A stretch of 41,539 nucleotides of DNA from an uncultured Succinivibrionaceae bacterium (GTDB taxonomy: Bacteria > Pseudomonadota > Gammaproteobacteria > Enterobacterales > Succinivibrionaceae), in the NCBI GenBank assembly GCA_944390105.1, contig CALXOV010000008.1:1-41539 (forward strand), in the 5' to 3' direction. The notes below the pieces were generated by a model. It saw nothing but the letters and a program-made list of their open reading frames with translations, had not been told where the DNA came from and made no database searches. Positions 27,019 to 37,696 of the stretch are shown here, in pieces (position 1 is the stretch's first letter; every line of letters begins with the position of its first letter). Position numbers and translations under genes: made by a program.

Positions 27019-27993
27019 TTACCCTTTTAGAGAGTCTTTTGACATTTCAGCCTTAAGCTCGGGGAATTTCTCCAGCAGATCCTCATTACGCGCCTTATCT
27101 TGGCGGATGGTTACTTTAGAACGCACGGTTACCGCCACTCCTCCCATAATGAGACCTGCACCAATGATCTGCGAAATATGCAGACTCTCACCTAAGAACA
27201 GTACCCCAACCAACGCACCGGTCAGCGGCACGATATAGACAAAAGCACCCGCCTTGCTGGCGCCGACCTTAGTAACCGCCCAGTTCCACCCCATAAAAGC
27301 AATCAGCCCTGAGCAAATAGTGAGATAAAGGAAACCATACAGTGCGGTATTGCTCCAAGAATAGACTTCAAGACTACCCGTCAGCGCTCCTACCAAAAAG
27401 CAGAACGCGGCACCAAACGCCCCGCTTACTGCATTCAGCGGCGCAGCTTTAACCTTGCCATGCGTCTGCCAACCTAAGATGATATACAGCGACCAAGCTA
27501 CTTCGCAGATCACTATCAGGATATCGCCGACATTAAAGCGCAGCTGCAGCAGCACATCAAGCGATCCCTTAGTCACAATGCACAGCGCACCGACGCACGA
27601 TACCAAGATCCCGAGCCAGCCTAATTTTGTCAGACGCTCCCCGATGAAAATAAAAGCCAGCACAGTAGTAGCAGTCGGGCCGATGCTTTCAATTAAGACA
27701 GCATTAGTGGCCGTCGTATAATGCAGACCAGTAAACAGCAGTCCATTGTGCACCGTAATTCCAACAAAGCCCATTAAGGCCAACAGGAGCAAAGTACGCC
27801 GCGGCATCTTCAGCTGCGCGCGCTGTCCGCTCAGCAACAGCCACAAAAACAATACGACAGCAATACAGGCAAAGCGTAGCCCGGTAATGAGCAGCGGCGA
27901 AAGCGATGTCGATAAAATCTTACCGCAGGCTGGGGTAGCTCCCCAGATGACCGTGACCAGCACCAGCATGGCATAGGGTTTGGCATTGCTCAC
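27019..27993 (-). CDS. EamA/DMT-family drug/metabolite permease
   Basis: 324 residues with about ten hydrophobic segments in two EamA repeats. The repeats start near MLVLVTVIWGATPACGKI and ILIVICEVAWSLYIIL, each with the typical W-G/W-S opening, followed by a short charged C-terminal tail. Inner-membrane exporter; substrate unknown. An ATG at 28014 is in frame, but AAGGAGG lies inside that extension, 6 bases before GTG 27993. The GTG is therefore taken as the start. Confidence 0.88.
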   Translation of the reverse strand: MSNAKPYAMLVLVTVIWGATPACGKILSTSLSPLLITGLRFACIAVVLFLWLLLSGQRAQLKMPRRTLLLLALMGFVGITVHNGLLFTGLHYTTATNAVLIESIGPTATTVLAFIFIGERLTKLGWLGILVSCVGALCIVTKGSLDVLLQLRFNVGDILIVICEVAWSLYIILGWQTHGKVKAAPLNAVSGAFGAAFCFLVGALTGSLEVYSWSNTALYGFLYLTICSGLIAFMGWNWAVTKVGASKAGAFVYIVPLTGALVGVLFLGESLHISQIIGAGLIMGGVAVTVRSKVTIRQDKARNEDLLEKFPELKAEMSKDSLKG

Positions 27994-28061
27994 CTTGCAC
28001 CTCCTTCCTTCCATTAAGGAAAAAGCCGCAGCTTATACGCGCTGCCGCGCATAAAAAGAAA

Positions 28062-28538
28062 TTACGGACGATGGGACGATGTCGGATCGTCGGACTTTGC
28101 GTCATCAATAAGCTTAAACTTGATTTCCTCGCTTTCAGCAGTGAAATCACCGTCAATAGTCTTACCCGCGCGATACTCTTCCCGTCGATAGCTAAAACCG
28201 TGGGTATTGACCTGCATGCTGCCGGCAAAATGCTTAACTAAAAAATGCTCCACTGGCGGCAGCAACACCAAAAGAGCCAGCACATCGGTAATAAATCCAG
28301 GGAAAATAAATAAAAAACCAGCTAAAGGCAGCCACAGCATCTGCACATTGAGCGATTGATGCTGCTGCATCTGGGCAATCAGCTGCCGCGCTCTTAACTT
28401 AACCAGCACTGCGCCGATTACCATGGCAGCAAACATTAAGGCGATGCACTCCAGCGCGCCAATCGCAGAGCCAATTTCAATCAGTAACAGTAGTTCTGCA
28501 ACAAACAGCACAATGAAAAATAGAATAAAACGGGACAT
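28062..28538 (-). CDS. fxsA: FxsA-family inner-membrane protein
   Basis: 158 residues. FILFFIVLFVAELLLLIEIG, IALMFAAMVIGAVLV and LPLAGFLFIFPGFITDVLALLVLLPPV give the FxsA pattern with the conserved PGFITD turn, followed by a hydrophilic tail. E. coli FxsA affects exclusion of phage T7 by the F plasmid; its normal role is unknown. Separated from the permease gene by 68 bases on the same strand. Confidence 0.88.
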   Translation of the reverse strand: MSRFILFFIVLFVAELLLLIEIGSAIGALECIALMFAAMVIGAVLVKLRARQLIAQMQQHQSLNVQMLWLPLAGFLFIFPGFITDVLALLVLLPPVEHFLVKHFAGSMQVNTHGFSYRREEYRAGKTIDGDFTAESEEIKFKLIDDAKSDDPTSSHRP

Positions 28539-28691
28539 GGACTCGCCTCTCCTTTAACCTGCGCTCATTATGCCCGTGCGCCTGCTAAACTGCAATCTGC
28601 TTTTACCTCTCCCTCGGCCGGCCTACCAGCTGCATAAAGTTAGGTGCCATGAAGCGCAGACTGCTTTGTAATCCCGGTCTTTCAAGGCATA

Positions 28692-30524
28692 ATGAGCAAA
28701 AGTAAATTGTCAGAAAATCCCTTAGCCATGATTAAGCTCCCATACCCGACTATTGTCCGCCATGCCAGCCATCTGCTGTGCACCGTCCTACTATTTAGCA
28801 CTGTATGCTTCTCTGCAACCTACGCTGCCGTAAGCACTGAACTGCAGCTTGATGCGTCGCTGCTAGAATTATCGGCCTCCACTGCAGCCGATAGCGCGGA
28901 GCAGCCCTTTACCCTAAACCTGACACAGCAAGAACATTTGGTTAAAGCTGAATTTACCTTAGCTCCGGGAGCTTATATTTATAAAGACAGCCTTAAACTT
29001 GCAGCAGATAAGGCAGTATTCAGCTTAGACCCGCTACCTCAAGCGCAACTGCATCAGGATATTCAAGGTCAACACGAGGTCTATTTTAATACGCTAAGCT
29101 TAAGCTTAAGGCTTGAAACGGCCGCCGACAACGCCAGCGTCACCCTTACTTATCAAGGCTGCAGCGCCGACGGCATCTGCTATCCGCCTACGTCAGCTAG
29201 TCTGCATCTACAGCCGGTCAGCTCCCCTAAAGCTAGTCCCGATATGGCTGCGGACGCGAACCCAAGCGCGACGGACGGCAACACTGCGCAAAGTACTGAC
29301 AGCCGCATTTCCACCCTGCTTGCGGACAACTTTATCTTAGGGCTGATCTTGTGCATCGGCTTAGGCATTTTGCTCGATTTAACCCCCTGCGTACTACCAA
29401 TGCTGCCGGTAGTATCGGCTATGGCCGCCGGTGGAAATAACAAAAGCCGCCGTCAAGTATTAGTGCAGAATTTAAGCTACAGCTTAGGCTTATGCTGCTG
29501 CTATACCGTTTTAGGCCTGCTCTTTGCTGCTGTCGGCGCATCTTTGCAGGGTATTTTGCAGCATCCGGCCTTACTTATTACCATTGCGTTGCTGCTGGTG
29601 GTTTGTGCTTTAGGCTGCGTCGATATCATCAAGTTGCAGCTGCCAAGCACCCTTAATATTAAGCTGCAGCAGACGGCTTCACATTACACATCAGGTTCGC
29701 TGGGGGCAGCTTTCATCTTGGGTATTATTTCAGCACTGATAGCCTCCCCTTGTACCTCTGCCCCCCTAGCAGGGGCGCTGCTGTACGTGCTTAACAGCGG
29801 CGATCTGATAAAAGGCGCTGCCGCTTTCTTTGCTATCGGTGTGGGCATGAGCATTCCTTTATGCTTAATAGGCATCTTAGGCAGAACCGCGCTGAAAAAA
29901 GCCGGACGCTTCAGCCAAATGATTAAAAAAGCTTTAGCTTCAATACTAGTGATTGCCGCGCTGTATCTATGCCGCAATTTAATGGCTGAGGATATCTATC
30001 TGTATGCCTTAAGCTCGCTCATCTTTGCGGCTATTATCTACATCGGCTATGAACGCATCATTGATGAGGAAAAAAATGTACAATTCTTCCCGGCAATATT
30101 GCTGTTTGCCGGAGCCTACTTTTTATCGGAAGCGGTCTATACGCTAAGCGCCGGCAATCAAGCCCACCCCAACGAAGAGCCAAGCTCTGTCAGCGCCATC
30201 TTTACCCCGATTCACAGCCTAAATGACCTTAATGCCTATCAAGATAAAAAAGTATTTTTAGACTTTACTGCGGCTTGGTGCACAAATTGCCAAGTGATGG
30301 AGGAACGGGTCTTCAATACAGAGGCATTTGCCCAGCACAGCGCCGATTACGTTAAGCTGCAGTTGGATATTACTGACACCTCTGATCCTGAGGTTAAGGC
30401 GGCTTTAGAGCACTTTAAGATCTTCGGGGTACCGTATTTTGTGCTGTTGCAGAACGGGGAAGTACAGCGTAATGCCGCAGGCTACATGGAACTTGATGAC
30501 ATGTTGAAATTCATCGCTCAATAA
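28692..30524 (+). CDS. dsbD: Thiol:disulfide interchange protein DsbD
   Basis: 610 residues. Carries electrons from cytoplasmic thioredoxin to periplasmic DsbC/DsbG and cytochrome c assembly. Signal peptide (about 26-46, ending ATYAA). Periplasmic N-domain with Cys157 and Cys163 in CSADGICYPP. Eight-helix membrane domain with Cys233 in TPCVLPMLP and Cys354 in SPCTSAPL. C-terminal thioredoxin-like domain with WCTNC (Cys530, Cys533; CVAC in E. coli). ATG 28692 gives a long N-terminal tail; ATG 28728 would give a more normal signal peptide. Confidence 0.95.
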   Translation: MSKSKLSENPLAMIKLPYPTIVRHASHLLCTVLLFSTVCFSATYAAVSTELQLDASLLELSASTAADSAEQPFTLNLTQQEHLVKAEFTLAPGAYIYKDSLKLAADKAVFSLDPLPQAQLHQDIQGQHEVYFNTLSLSLRLETAADNASVTLTYQGCSADGICYPPTSASLHLQPVSSPKASPDMAADANPSATDGNTAQSTDSRISTLLADNFILGLILCIGLGILLDLTPCVLPMLPVVSAMAAGGNNKSRRQVLVQNLSYSLGLCCCYTVLGLLFAAVGASLQGILQHPALLITIALLLVVCALGCVDIIKLQLPSTLNIKLQQTASHYTSGSLGAAFILGIISALIASPCTSAPLAGALLYVLNSGDLIKGAAAFFAIGVGMSIPLCLIGILGRTALKKAGRFSQMIKKALASILVIAALYLCRNLMAEDIYLYALSSLIFAAIIYIGYERIIDEEKNVQFFPAILLFAGAYFLSEAVYTLSAGNQAHPNEEPSSVSAIFTPIHSLNDLNAYQDKKVFLDFTAAWCTNCQVMEERVFNTEAFAQHSADYVKLQLDITDTSDPEVKAALEHFKIFGVPYFVLLQNGEVQRNAAGYMELDDMLKFIAQ

Positions 30525-30530
30525 ATTCTA

Positions 30531-30550
30531 AGGCAGGTTCTAGCCTGCCT
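30531..30550 (+). terminator. Hairpin after dsbD
   Basis: AGGCAGG, a 6-base loop, CCTGCCT, starting 7 bases after the dsbD stop. No clear T-tract follows, so it is a likely but weak terminator. Confidence 0.5.
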
Positions 30551-30688
30551 AGCAAAGCTGTTGTTTAGTGCCGTCAAGCTGCCGGAGGTTTTAGTTAGTA
30601 GCGCGGCAGCTCATCAATTACACTTGAGCGAGGCTCATCCAGCCGTCAGTGCATGGTAGCGCATTGCACTGCCATGCCCCCCTGCTTA

Positions 30689-31570
<882 letters not shown>

Positions 31571-31620
31571 CTATCGAAAGTCAGCAGCGCCGGGTGACGG
31601 AAAATTTATGGAAGCGGCCA

Positions 31621-32454
31621 TTACCGCAGCTTGGCCTGAGTGCAGCGCACTAAGCCAGCATAGTCCTTAATCCCTACAATAGCAGTAAAGCCGGCAGATT
31701 GCATCAGCTGAGCAGTCTTTTCATGCTGCGTCCAGCCGTGCTCTAAGATAAGGTGACCACCCGGATTGAGATGCTGCGGTGCCGCCGCGATGATGGCTTT
31801 AAGATCAGCATAACCTTCATCGGCCGCTACCAAAGCCGACTGCGGCTCAAAGTTAAGCCCGTTGCAGGTCAAATGCGGATCGTGCGGCGCAATGTACGGC
31901 GGATTGGCAACAATGAGATCAAAGCGCCTATCCCCTAAGCCGTCAAACCAAGAACTCTGCACCAGCTCTACCATTAAATGATGGCGTTGCGCATTAGCTG
32001 CGGCAACCTTAAGCGCCTGCAATGAAATATCCACCGCACAGGCGTAGCAATCAGGACGCTCAGACTTAATCGCCAGAATAATCGCGCCGCTGCCGGTACC
32101 AAGATCCAGCACCGAAACAAAGGGCAGCTTAAGCGCAGCTTCCACTAACACTTCAGTATCGGGTCTGGGGATCAGCACTGCCGGCGTAACCTGCAGATCA
32201 AGCGTCCAAAACTCACGATGTCCCAAAAGATAAGCTGTCGGCTCGCCGGCGGCACGGCGCGCAATTAAATCCCGATAAGCCTGCACCGTGTCAGCGGCAA
32301 TTTCATCATTATCATGCGCCATGAGCCCGGCCGCTGACAGGCCTATCAGCTTGCCAAGCAAGAGTGAGGCATCTAAGCGGGCACTGTCAATGCCGGCCTG
32401 ACGCAGCGCGGCGCTGCCTTCAAGGAGCAGATCTGCAAGCTTACAGCCCGCCAA
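31621..32454 (-). CDS. prmC: Release factor glutamine methyltransferase
   Basis: 277 residues. N5-methylates the Gln of the GGQ motif in RF1 and RF2. SAM motif [15 protein letters not shown] (about 116-130), catalytic NPPYIAP (about 184-190) and EHGW near the end. The start is a TTG at 32454 overlapping the 3' end of prfA by 14 bases, which implies translational coupling with its own substrate. Confidence 0.95.
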   Translation of the reverse strand: MAGCKLADLLLEGSAALRQAGIDSARLDASLLLGKLIGLSAAGLMAHDNDEIAADTVQAYRDLIARRAAGEPTAYLLGHREFWTLDLQVTPAVLIPRPDTEVLVEAALKLPFVSVLDLGTGSGAIILAIKSERPDCYACAVDISLQALKVAAANAQRHHLMVELVQSSWFDGLGDRRFDLIVANPPYIAPHDPHLTCNGLNFEPQSALVAADEGYADLKAIIAAAPQHLNPGGHLILEHGWTQHEKTAQLMQSAGFTAIVGIKDYAGLVRCTQAKLR

Positions 32455-33535
32455 GGCGCGCCATCTCCGCTAACTGCTCAGCCTGATATTCTTCAATCAC
32501 CGGCTTTAAGATGAGATCTAAATCGCCTTCCATCACTTCATTTAAGCGATACAGCGTAAGATTAATGCGGTGATCGGTCACTCGGCTTTGCGGGAAATTA
32601 TAGGTGCGGATACGATCAGAGCGGGCACCGGAACTTAAAATACTGTGGCGGGCTTCCGCTTCCTGTGCAGCGCGCTTTTCTTCCTCTAACTGCGCCAAAC
32701 GCGACAGCAACACTTCCATCGCGCGTTCACGATTGCGATGCTGCGAGCGCTCATCTTGGCATTCCACCACAATACCGGTCGGCAGATGGGTAATACGAAT
32801 GGCTGAGTCAGTCTTATTAATGTGCTGACCGCCCGCACCAGATGCTCTAAAGGTATCAATACGCAGGTCAGCTGGATTAACTTCCGGAGCCTTTGACGGC
32901 GGAATTTCCGGCAATACCATGACGGTACAGGCGGAAGTGTGGACGCGCCCCTGCGTTTCGGTAACCGGCACGCGCTGTACGCGATGTCCGCCGGATTCAA
33001 ACTTCATATAGCCATAAGCGCCTTCCCCTGAGAGCTTGGCGATCACTTCCTTAAAACCACCGAACTCACCTTCACTGGCCGATACCTGCTCAAGCTGCCA
33101 ACCCTTGGCTAGGCAGTATTTACTGTACATGCGATAGAGTTCACCGGCAAAAAGACTGGCCTCATCACCGCCGGTACCAGCGCGAATTTCAAGGAAGCAG
33201 TTGCAGTCATCGCGTTCGTCATGCGGCAGCAGCTGCAGTTGCAGTTCATGCTCTAAGGCCGCGAGTTTTTCCTGAGCCGGCTCCAGCTCTTCCTGCGCCA
33301 TCGCCTGCATGTCCGGGTCATCGCCTGTCAGCATCTCCTGCATGGCGGTTATATCCTCAGCGGTGGTTTTATAGGCGTTGAAATCTGCCACTAAGCGCTG
33401 CAGGCGCGAGTATTCACGATTTAAATCACGGAATTTTTCCTGATCGGCAATAATTTCAGGCTGACTTAACAGCTGCTCAACTTCCTGATGACGCTCAGAC
33501 AGCGCTTCAAGCTTGCGTAAAATGGAATCCTGCAT
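32441..33535 (-). CDS. prfA: Peptide chain release factor 1
   Basis: 364 residues. Recognises UAA/UAG stop codons. The codon-reading PxT tripeptide is PVT (in [10 protein letters not shown]), the hydrolysis motif GGQ is in [13 protein letters not shown], and the [10 protein letters not shown] region follows. RF1 is told from RF2 by the PxT (not SPF) motif. It starts the prfA-prmC-kdsA run. Confidence 0.97.
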   Translation of the reverse strand: MQDSILRKLEALSERHQEVEQLLSQPEIIADQEKFRDLNREYSRLQRLVADFNAYKTTAEDITAMQEMLTGDDPDMQAMAQEELEPAQEKLAALEHELQLQLLPHDERDDCNCFLEIRAGTGGDEASLFAGELYRMYSKYCLAKGWQLEQVSASEGEFGGFKEVIAKLSGEGAYGYMKFESGGHRVQRVPVTETQGRVHTSACTVMVLPEIPPSKAPEVNPADLRIDTFRASGAGGQHINKTDSAIRITHLPTGIVVECQDERSQHRNRERAMEVLLSRLAQLEEEKRAAQEAEARHSILSSGARSDRIRTYNFPQSRVTDHRINLTLYRLNEVMEGDLDLILKPVIEEYQAEQLAEMARLGGL

Positions 33536-33769
33536 AATCTCTTATCTAACCTAAACTCGAATGATGTACGGCCGATGAACCGCACGAGCGGGAGCTTTGC
33601 GGCAGCTGCCGCCTGCGCCGGCACTTAAGCTTGCGGCAAAATGAAGTTTTTTCGGCGCTCATTCTACCAGATTAATCCGGGGTACAGTGCGTACCTCCGG
33701 CAAGTCAATGCCAAAGCGTCACCAATATCTGTTGCGAAACATACGCATGCCGTATCGCTTAAGCTCAAG

Positions 33770-34231
33770 CTAAAGCTTATTGAAAATCTCCTGCAAACGC
33801 TCGGGGCTTAAAGTATTCACGGCGCTGTGCAGCGCTTTAGCCAAATCCAGCATGGTAGGTACCGGCGCCGGAGTTTTGCCTAAAGCTGAACACAATTCCG
33901 TATAAAAAAGTTGGAGCTTAGGATTAAGCGGCAACGCTGCGCGCCGCCCCGCCCAGTAATAGCCATGCAGAACGATGATAAGCAGCGTCAGTACGCAAAG
34001 CAGCGCACTGGGCCAATTGACCTTTTGCGTATAGATAAAGGAGACGCCCTGCAATCCGCCGCCCTGCACAAAATTCCACAACAGAATAAAGGCGATAAAG
34101 GGCGGAATCAGCCGCCGTCCCCAGCACAGCGCATATTTAACCCGATTTTCCGGGAAGACTGCGCCTAAGATCGGATGATCCGGCCACAGCGCTAAATACT
34201 TACTACCGCGCCGCAGCAGCGCACACCACAT
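33770..34231 (-). CDS. yfbV: YfbV (UPF0208/DUF412) inner-membrane protein
   Basis: 153 residues. It opens FRRG-like (LLRRGSKYLALWP), then VFPENRVKYAL, two membrane segments (about 40-56 and 75-93) and a C-terminal LxxFYxEL segment, all as in E. coli YfbV. In E. coli yfbV adjoins ackA-pta; here it is divergent from pta with no ackA between. E. coli YfbV has been linked to the Ter macrodomain. Confidence 0.85.
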   Translation of the reverse strand: MWCALLRRGSKYLALWPDHPILGAVFPENRVKYALCWGRRLIPPFIAFILLWNFVQGGGLQGVSFIYTQKVNWPSALLCVLTLLIIVLHGYYWAGRRAALPLNPKLQLFYTELCSALGKTPAPVPTMLDLAKALHSAVNTLSPERLQEIFNKL

Positions 34232-34441
34232 GCCATGCCCCTCTAAGTCCGTCCTAACTATGCTCCCGCCGAAACGGCATGCATAATTCTACCATGCGCA
34301 ACTGACGCCCCATCAGCGAGCAGCTCAAAGGCTACGCGCAAGTCAGCCCGCTCCACACACGGCTTTAGGGAAACAAAAGCGCGGCCCGGATCATAGTTAC
34401 GGGACAAAAGCGCTTGTGCTCCCGGATTGACAGGCGGCGAG

Positions 34442-34450
34442 TGTTATAAT
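34442..34450 (+). promoter_or_regulatory. Extended -10 promoter of pta
   Basis: TGTTATAAT matches the extended -10 TGnTATAAT. TTGACA is present upstream, but only 12 bases before the hexamer. It lies about 64 bases before the GTG start and inside the open frame that runs up to 34427, which argues against using an upstream start. Confidence 0.6.
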
Positions 34451-34513
34451 TTCCGGCAAGTTAATCCTGCTTTCTGCCGGTGCAGAAAGCTAATTGTAAA
34501 TTGGAGTTTAGCT

Positions 34514-36496
34514 GTGTCACGCAACGTAATTCTTGTTCCCGCCGGTAAATCTCAAGGCCTATATGTCGCTAGCTTAGGTTTAGTCAAATCCCTGCAGGAA
34601 AATGGGCTTAAAGCTGTACTGTTCCGTCCGCTGGACTGCTGCCGCAATGTGTGCGGTGCTGACAGCCTGTCTGTCAGCATGTGCGAAGCGAAGAAGCTCA
34701 TCGCCAGCAATAAGCGCTCTGAACTGCTCGAAACCATTGTCGCTAACTACAATAAGCTGCAGGCCAAGGAGCAGGCGCAGGTAGTAGTGATTGAAGGCGC
34801 CGTGTGCGCAGATTTTGATCAGGACGCCATCAACGCTGAAATCTGCCATGCTTTTGATGCGCAGATTTTAGTGGTAGATCAAGGTACCTGCTGCAAGGCT
34901 GCGGCAGCCCGCGCCATTACGCTGCAGGCCTTCGGCAATGCCGGCAAGAACCGCGTGCTCGGTGACATTATCCTTAATGCAGATGCGCCGAAGGATGCGC
35001 ACGGCAGCAAGACCTTGGTTCTGGCCAAGAAGACTGAAGCCTGTTGTGCCGGCAGCTGCGGCTGCGGCAAGGCCGAAGGTGAAAGTGCCATTGAACGCAT
35101 TGCTGCCAAGATCCCGTTTAATAGCGAGCTCTACGCGCCGCGCGCTTGTGATGTCGCTGCGTTCCTCAAAACTGAAGTAGTGAGTGGCGATGCTGCCCGT
35201 TACTGCACGGCAGTATGCTTTGATGCTGCAGCTGCTGATGCAGGCAGCCTGCTTATCACCGACAAGGTTCCGACTGAGACTAAGGCCGGCACCGTGATTT
35301 TAGCTGGCGGTGCCAAAGGTACCGTAGCCGATGCTGCGGTGATTGAAAGCGCGCTACCGGTATGGGAAGTGGCCGCTGCCGTAGCTGCACTGCCGGTTCG
35401 TCTGCCTGCTGACGATGCCGCTAAAGCTGACAAGGCTGCTGCCTTTGCCGCTCCGTTCTTCTGCTCGTGCCTCGCCGAAGCTTTAAAGGGCGATGAAGAT
35501 CGCGTGCCGTTAATGAGCCCGGCGTCGTTCCGCTATAAACTCACTGAATTAGCCCGTGCCGCCCATAAGCGTATTGCGCTGCCGGAAGGTGATGAGCCTC
35601 GTACCGTATGCGCAGCTGCCGAAGTAGCTCGTCAGGGCATTGCCACCCCGGTGCTCTTTGGTAAGAAGGATGCCATCTTAAAGGTTGCCGCCGAAAAAGG
35701 CGTCACCTTAGGCGAAGGCGTAGAGTTTGTTGACCCTGAAGCCGTGCGCGAGAATTATGTTGCCCGCTTAGTTGAACTGCGCAAGAAGAAGGGCCTTACT
35801 GAGGAGCAGGCACGTGAGCAGCTGCAGGATAACGTGGTCTTAGCCACCATGATGCTTGAGCGCAATGAAGTTGACGGACTAGTCTCCGGCGCCGTGCACA
35901 CTACCGCCAATACCATTCGTCCACCGTTGCAGATCATTAAGACTGCACCGAATGCCTCGCTGGTATCTTCGGTCTTCTTTATGCTGATGCCCGAGCAGGT
36001 ATATGTCTTCGGCGACTGCGCGATTAATCCTAATCCTAATCCTGAAGAGCTCGCTGAGATTGCTATTCAGTCAGCGGATACGGCTAAGACCTTCGGTATT
36101 GATCCGCGCGTGGCCTTTGTGACCTATTCCACCGGCACCTCCGGCAAGGGTCCGGATATTGACATGGTTGTGGCTGCAGTCAAGGCTGCTAAGGAAAAGC
36201 GTCCGGATCTGAACATTGACGGTCCGCTGCAGTACGACGCTGCGGTGATGCCGGATGTGGCTGCCCAGAAGGCTCCAGGCTCTACCGTTGCCGGTAAGGC
36301 TACAGTCTTTATCTTCCCGAGCCTGGCTACTGGCAATACCGTATACAAGGCAGTGCAGCGTTCGGCCAACTTAGTTTCTATCGGCCCGATGCTGCAGGGT
36401 ATGCACAAGCCGGTCAATGACTTAAGCCGTGGGGCGCTGGTTGATGACATTATCTACACCATCGCTATTACGGCTATTCAGGCCACACAGGCCTAA
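34514..36496 (+). CDS. pta: Phosphate acetyltransferase, long form with Cys-rich N-terminal half
   Basis: 660 residues from GTG 34514, with GGAG 7 bases upstream (E. coli Pta is 714). Interconverts acetyl-CoA and acetyl phosphate. The N-terminal P-loop-like regulatory domain starts VILVPAGKSQGLYVASLGL. The C-terminal PTA domain (from about residue 338) has FRYKLTELARAAHKRIALPEGDEPRT and, later, STGTSGKGPD and PDVAAQKAPGSTVAG. The N-terminal half is unusually rich in Cys, including CCAGSCGCG at 177-185. Acetate kinase is not adjacent. Confidence 0.94.
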   Translation: MSRNVILVPAGKSQGLYVASLGLVKSLQENGLKAVLFRPLDCCRNVCGADSLSVSMCEAKKLIASNKRSELLETIVANYNKLQAKEQAQVVVIEGAVCADFDQDAINAEICHAFDAQILVVDQGTCCKAAAARAITLQAFGNAGKNRVLGDIILNADAPKDAHGSKTLVLAKKTEACCAGSCGCGKAEGESAIERIAAKIPFNSELYAPRACDVAAFLKTEVVSGDAARYCTAVCFDAAAADAGSLLITDKVPTETKAGTVILAGGAKGTVADAAVIESALPVWEVAAAVAALPVRLPADDAAKADKAAAFAAPFFCSCLAEALKGDEDRVPLMSPASFRYKLTELARAAHKRIALPEGDEPRTVCAAAEVARQGIATPVLFGKKDAILKVAAEKGVTLGEGVEFVDPEAVRENYVARLVELRKKKGLTEEQAREQLQDNVVLATMMLERNEVDGLVSGAVHTTANTIRPPLQIIKTAPNASLVSSVFFMLMPEQVYVFGDCAINPNPNPEELAEIAIQSADTAKTFGIDPRVAFVTYSTGTSGKGPDIDMVVAAVKAAKEKRPDLNIDGPLQYDAAVMPDVAAQKAPGSTVAGKATVFIFPSLATGNTVYKAVQRSANLVSIGPMLQGMHKPVNDLSRGALVDDIIYTIAITAIQATQA

Positions 36497-36521
36497 TTAA
36501 TGCCGCAAATCGGCTGATAAA

Positions 36522-36553
36522 GGGGCAGCACATAACGCTGCCCCATTTTGTTT
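36522..36553 (+). terminator. Rho-independent terminator of pta
   Basis: GGGGCAGC, a 7-base loop, GCTGCCCC, then ATTTTGTTT; it begins 26 bases after the stop. Confidence 0.9.
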
Positions 36554-36660
36554 ATACCGAAGTACACATTTTATGAACGCGCTGCAGGCTGGCTTTTTTC
36601 GCTGCAGAACGCGATATTTTAACTTATTTTTAACTTTTTTGATTTTGCAGGAGCACATGC

Positions 36661-37575
36661 ATGCGCTATGTCATTGCCGGCGCTAGCGGGCTTATTGGGC
36701 GCGCACTGCTTGCCGAACTTGCCGCAGTAGCCCAACCGCCTGACGTAATGGTGCTGTCACAAAGCGCGGCGACCATCCAAGAGCTGCAGCTCGACTTTCC
36801 CGCACTTAAACTTTCCGGACTTACTTACGCTACACTGCAGTCCGCGCCTCCACCGCCTAATACAGACCCTACCATCATGTTTAATCTTGCTGGCGAGAAC
36901 ATCGGAGCCAAGCGCGTAACTAAGCAGCGGCTACAGGTACTGCTGCACTCGCGCATGAAGGTTCTTGCCGCACTGCAGCAGTTAACTGCTTCCTGCAAGG
37001 TTCACCTATTTATCCAAGCCTCAGCCATCGCCGCGCTGCCTGACAGTGATATAGAACAAAGCGATGCCGCACAGCCCAACACTAGTGCCGTCTTTACCCG
37101 CACAGCACCGCCCCGCCTGAACAATTTAAGTGACATGGCGCTGAAGCTTGAAAGCGCTGCAGCAAATTTTGGCGCCCCGCAGCTATGTGTGCGTCTGCCG
37201 CTGGCCCTAAGTCCGCAAGCGCCGCTGGTACAAAAGCTGCGAAGGCTGCCACCGCTTTTCATCCTTGACGGCAGCAATTACATCCCGGCAGCCTCTGTAC
37301 GCGACTGCGCCCGTGCACTGTGCTTTGCGGCACAGCTGCAGCTAAACGGGACGCTTACTATCAATGCGCCGCATTACGTGACGCTGCAGGAGCTGATGAT
37401 GAAACTAGGTCATCCCAAACTACCGGCGCTACCGCTGTGCCGCACTCTCTTGAACCTTGGCAGTAAAGTTGATGGACGGCTGACACTGTTTTTAGAAAAT
37501 AAAAAGCTAAAAAGCGCCCAGCTACTCCAGCGCGGCTTTACGTTTTTAGATGAAGATCCGCTGCAGGCGATCTGA
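36661..37575 (+). CDS. TIGR01777-family epimerase-like SDR (YfcH-like)
   Basis: 304 residues. Cofactor loop VIAGASGLIGRAL (4-16), NLAGENIGAKRVTKQR (about 78-93, the family signature NLAGxxI) and a C-terminal DUF1731-like region after residue 245. Homologous to E. coli YfcH, which also lies in the wider pta neighbourhood; no activity is established. AGGAG precedes the ATG by about 8 bases. Short relative to the family and rather Leu/Ala-rich. Confidence 0.85.
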   Translation: MRYVIAGASGLIGRALLAELAAVAQPPDVMVLSQSAATIQELQLDFPALKLSGLTYATLQSAPPPPNTDPTIMFNLAGENIGAKRVTKQRLQVLLHSRMKVLAALQQLTASCKVHLFIQASAIAALPDSDIEQSDAAQPNTSAVFTRTAPPRLNNLSDMALKLESAAANFGAPQLCVRLPLALSPQAPLVQKLRRLPPLFILDGSNYIPAASVRDCARALCFAAQLQLNGTLTINAPHYVTLQELMMKLGHPKLPALPLCRTLLNLGSKVDGRLTLFLENKKLKSAQLLQRGFTFLDEDPLQAI

Positions 37576-37696
37576 GTCCTGTCCAGCTGCACTAGAGTCG
37601 CAGCTTGCCGCCTTCCCCATGTCGGCACCATAGCAGTTCTCCAGCGCGCGTAACATAGCGGTGCTATAATGCATGCCAAGGCTAAAATGCGTAAGC

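Noticed and set aside
27994..28014. ATG-initiated 7-residue extension of the EamA permease
   Set aside because: Its codons are the Shine-Dalgarno AAGGAGG for the GTG start at 27993.
29113..29443. Overlapping frames on both strands inside dsbD
   Set aside because: The dsbD frame carries all catalytic cysteines and a signal peptide; the others have no supporting features.
34427..34513. 29-codon N-terminal extension of pta
   Set aside because: The extended -10 promoter lies within it, it is not Pta-like, and GTG 34514 has a proper ribosome site.
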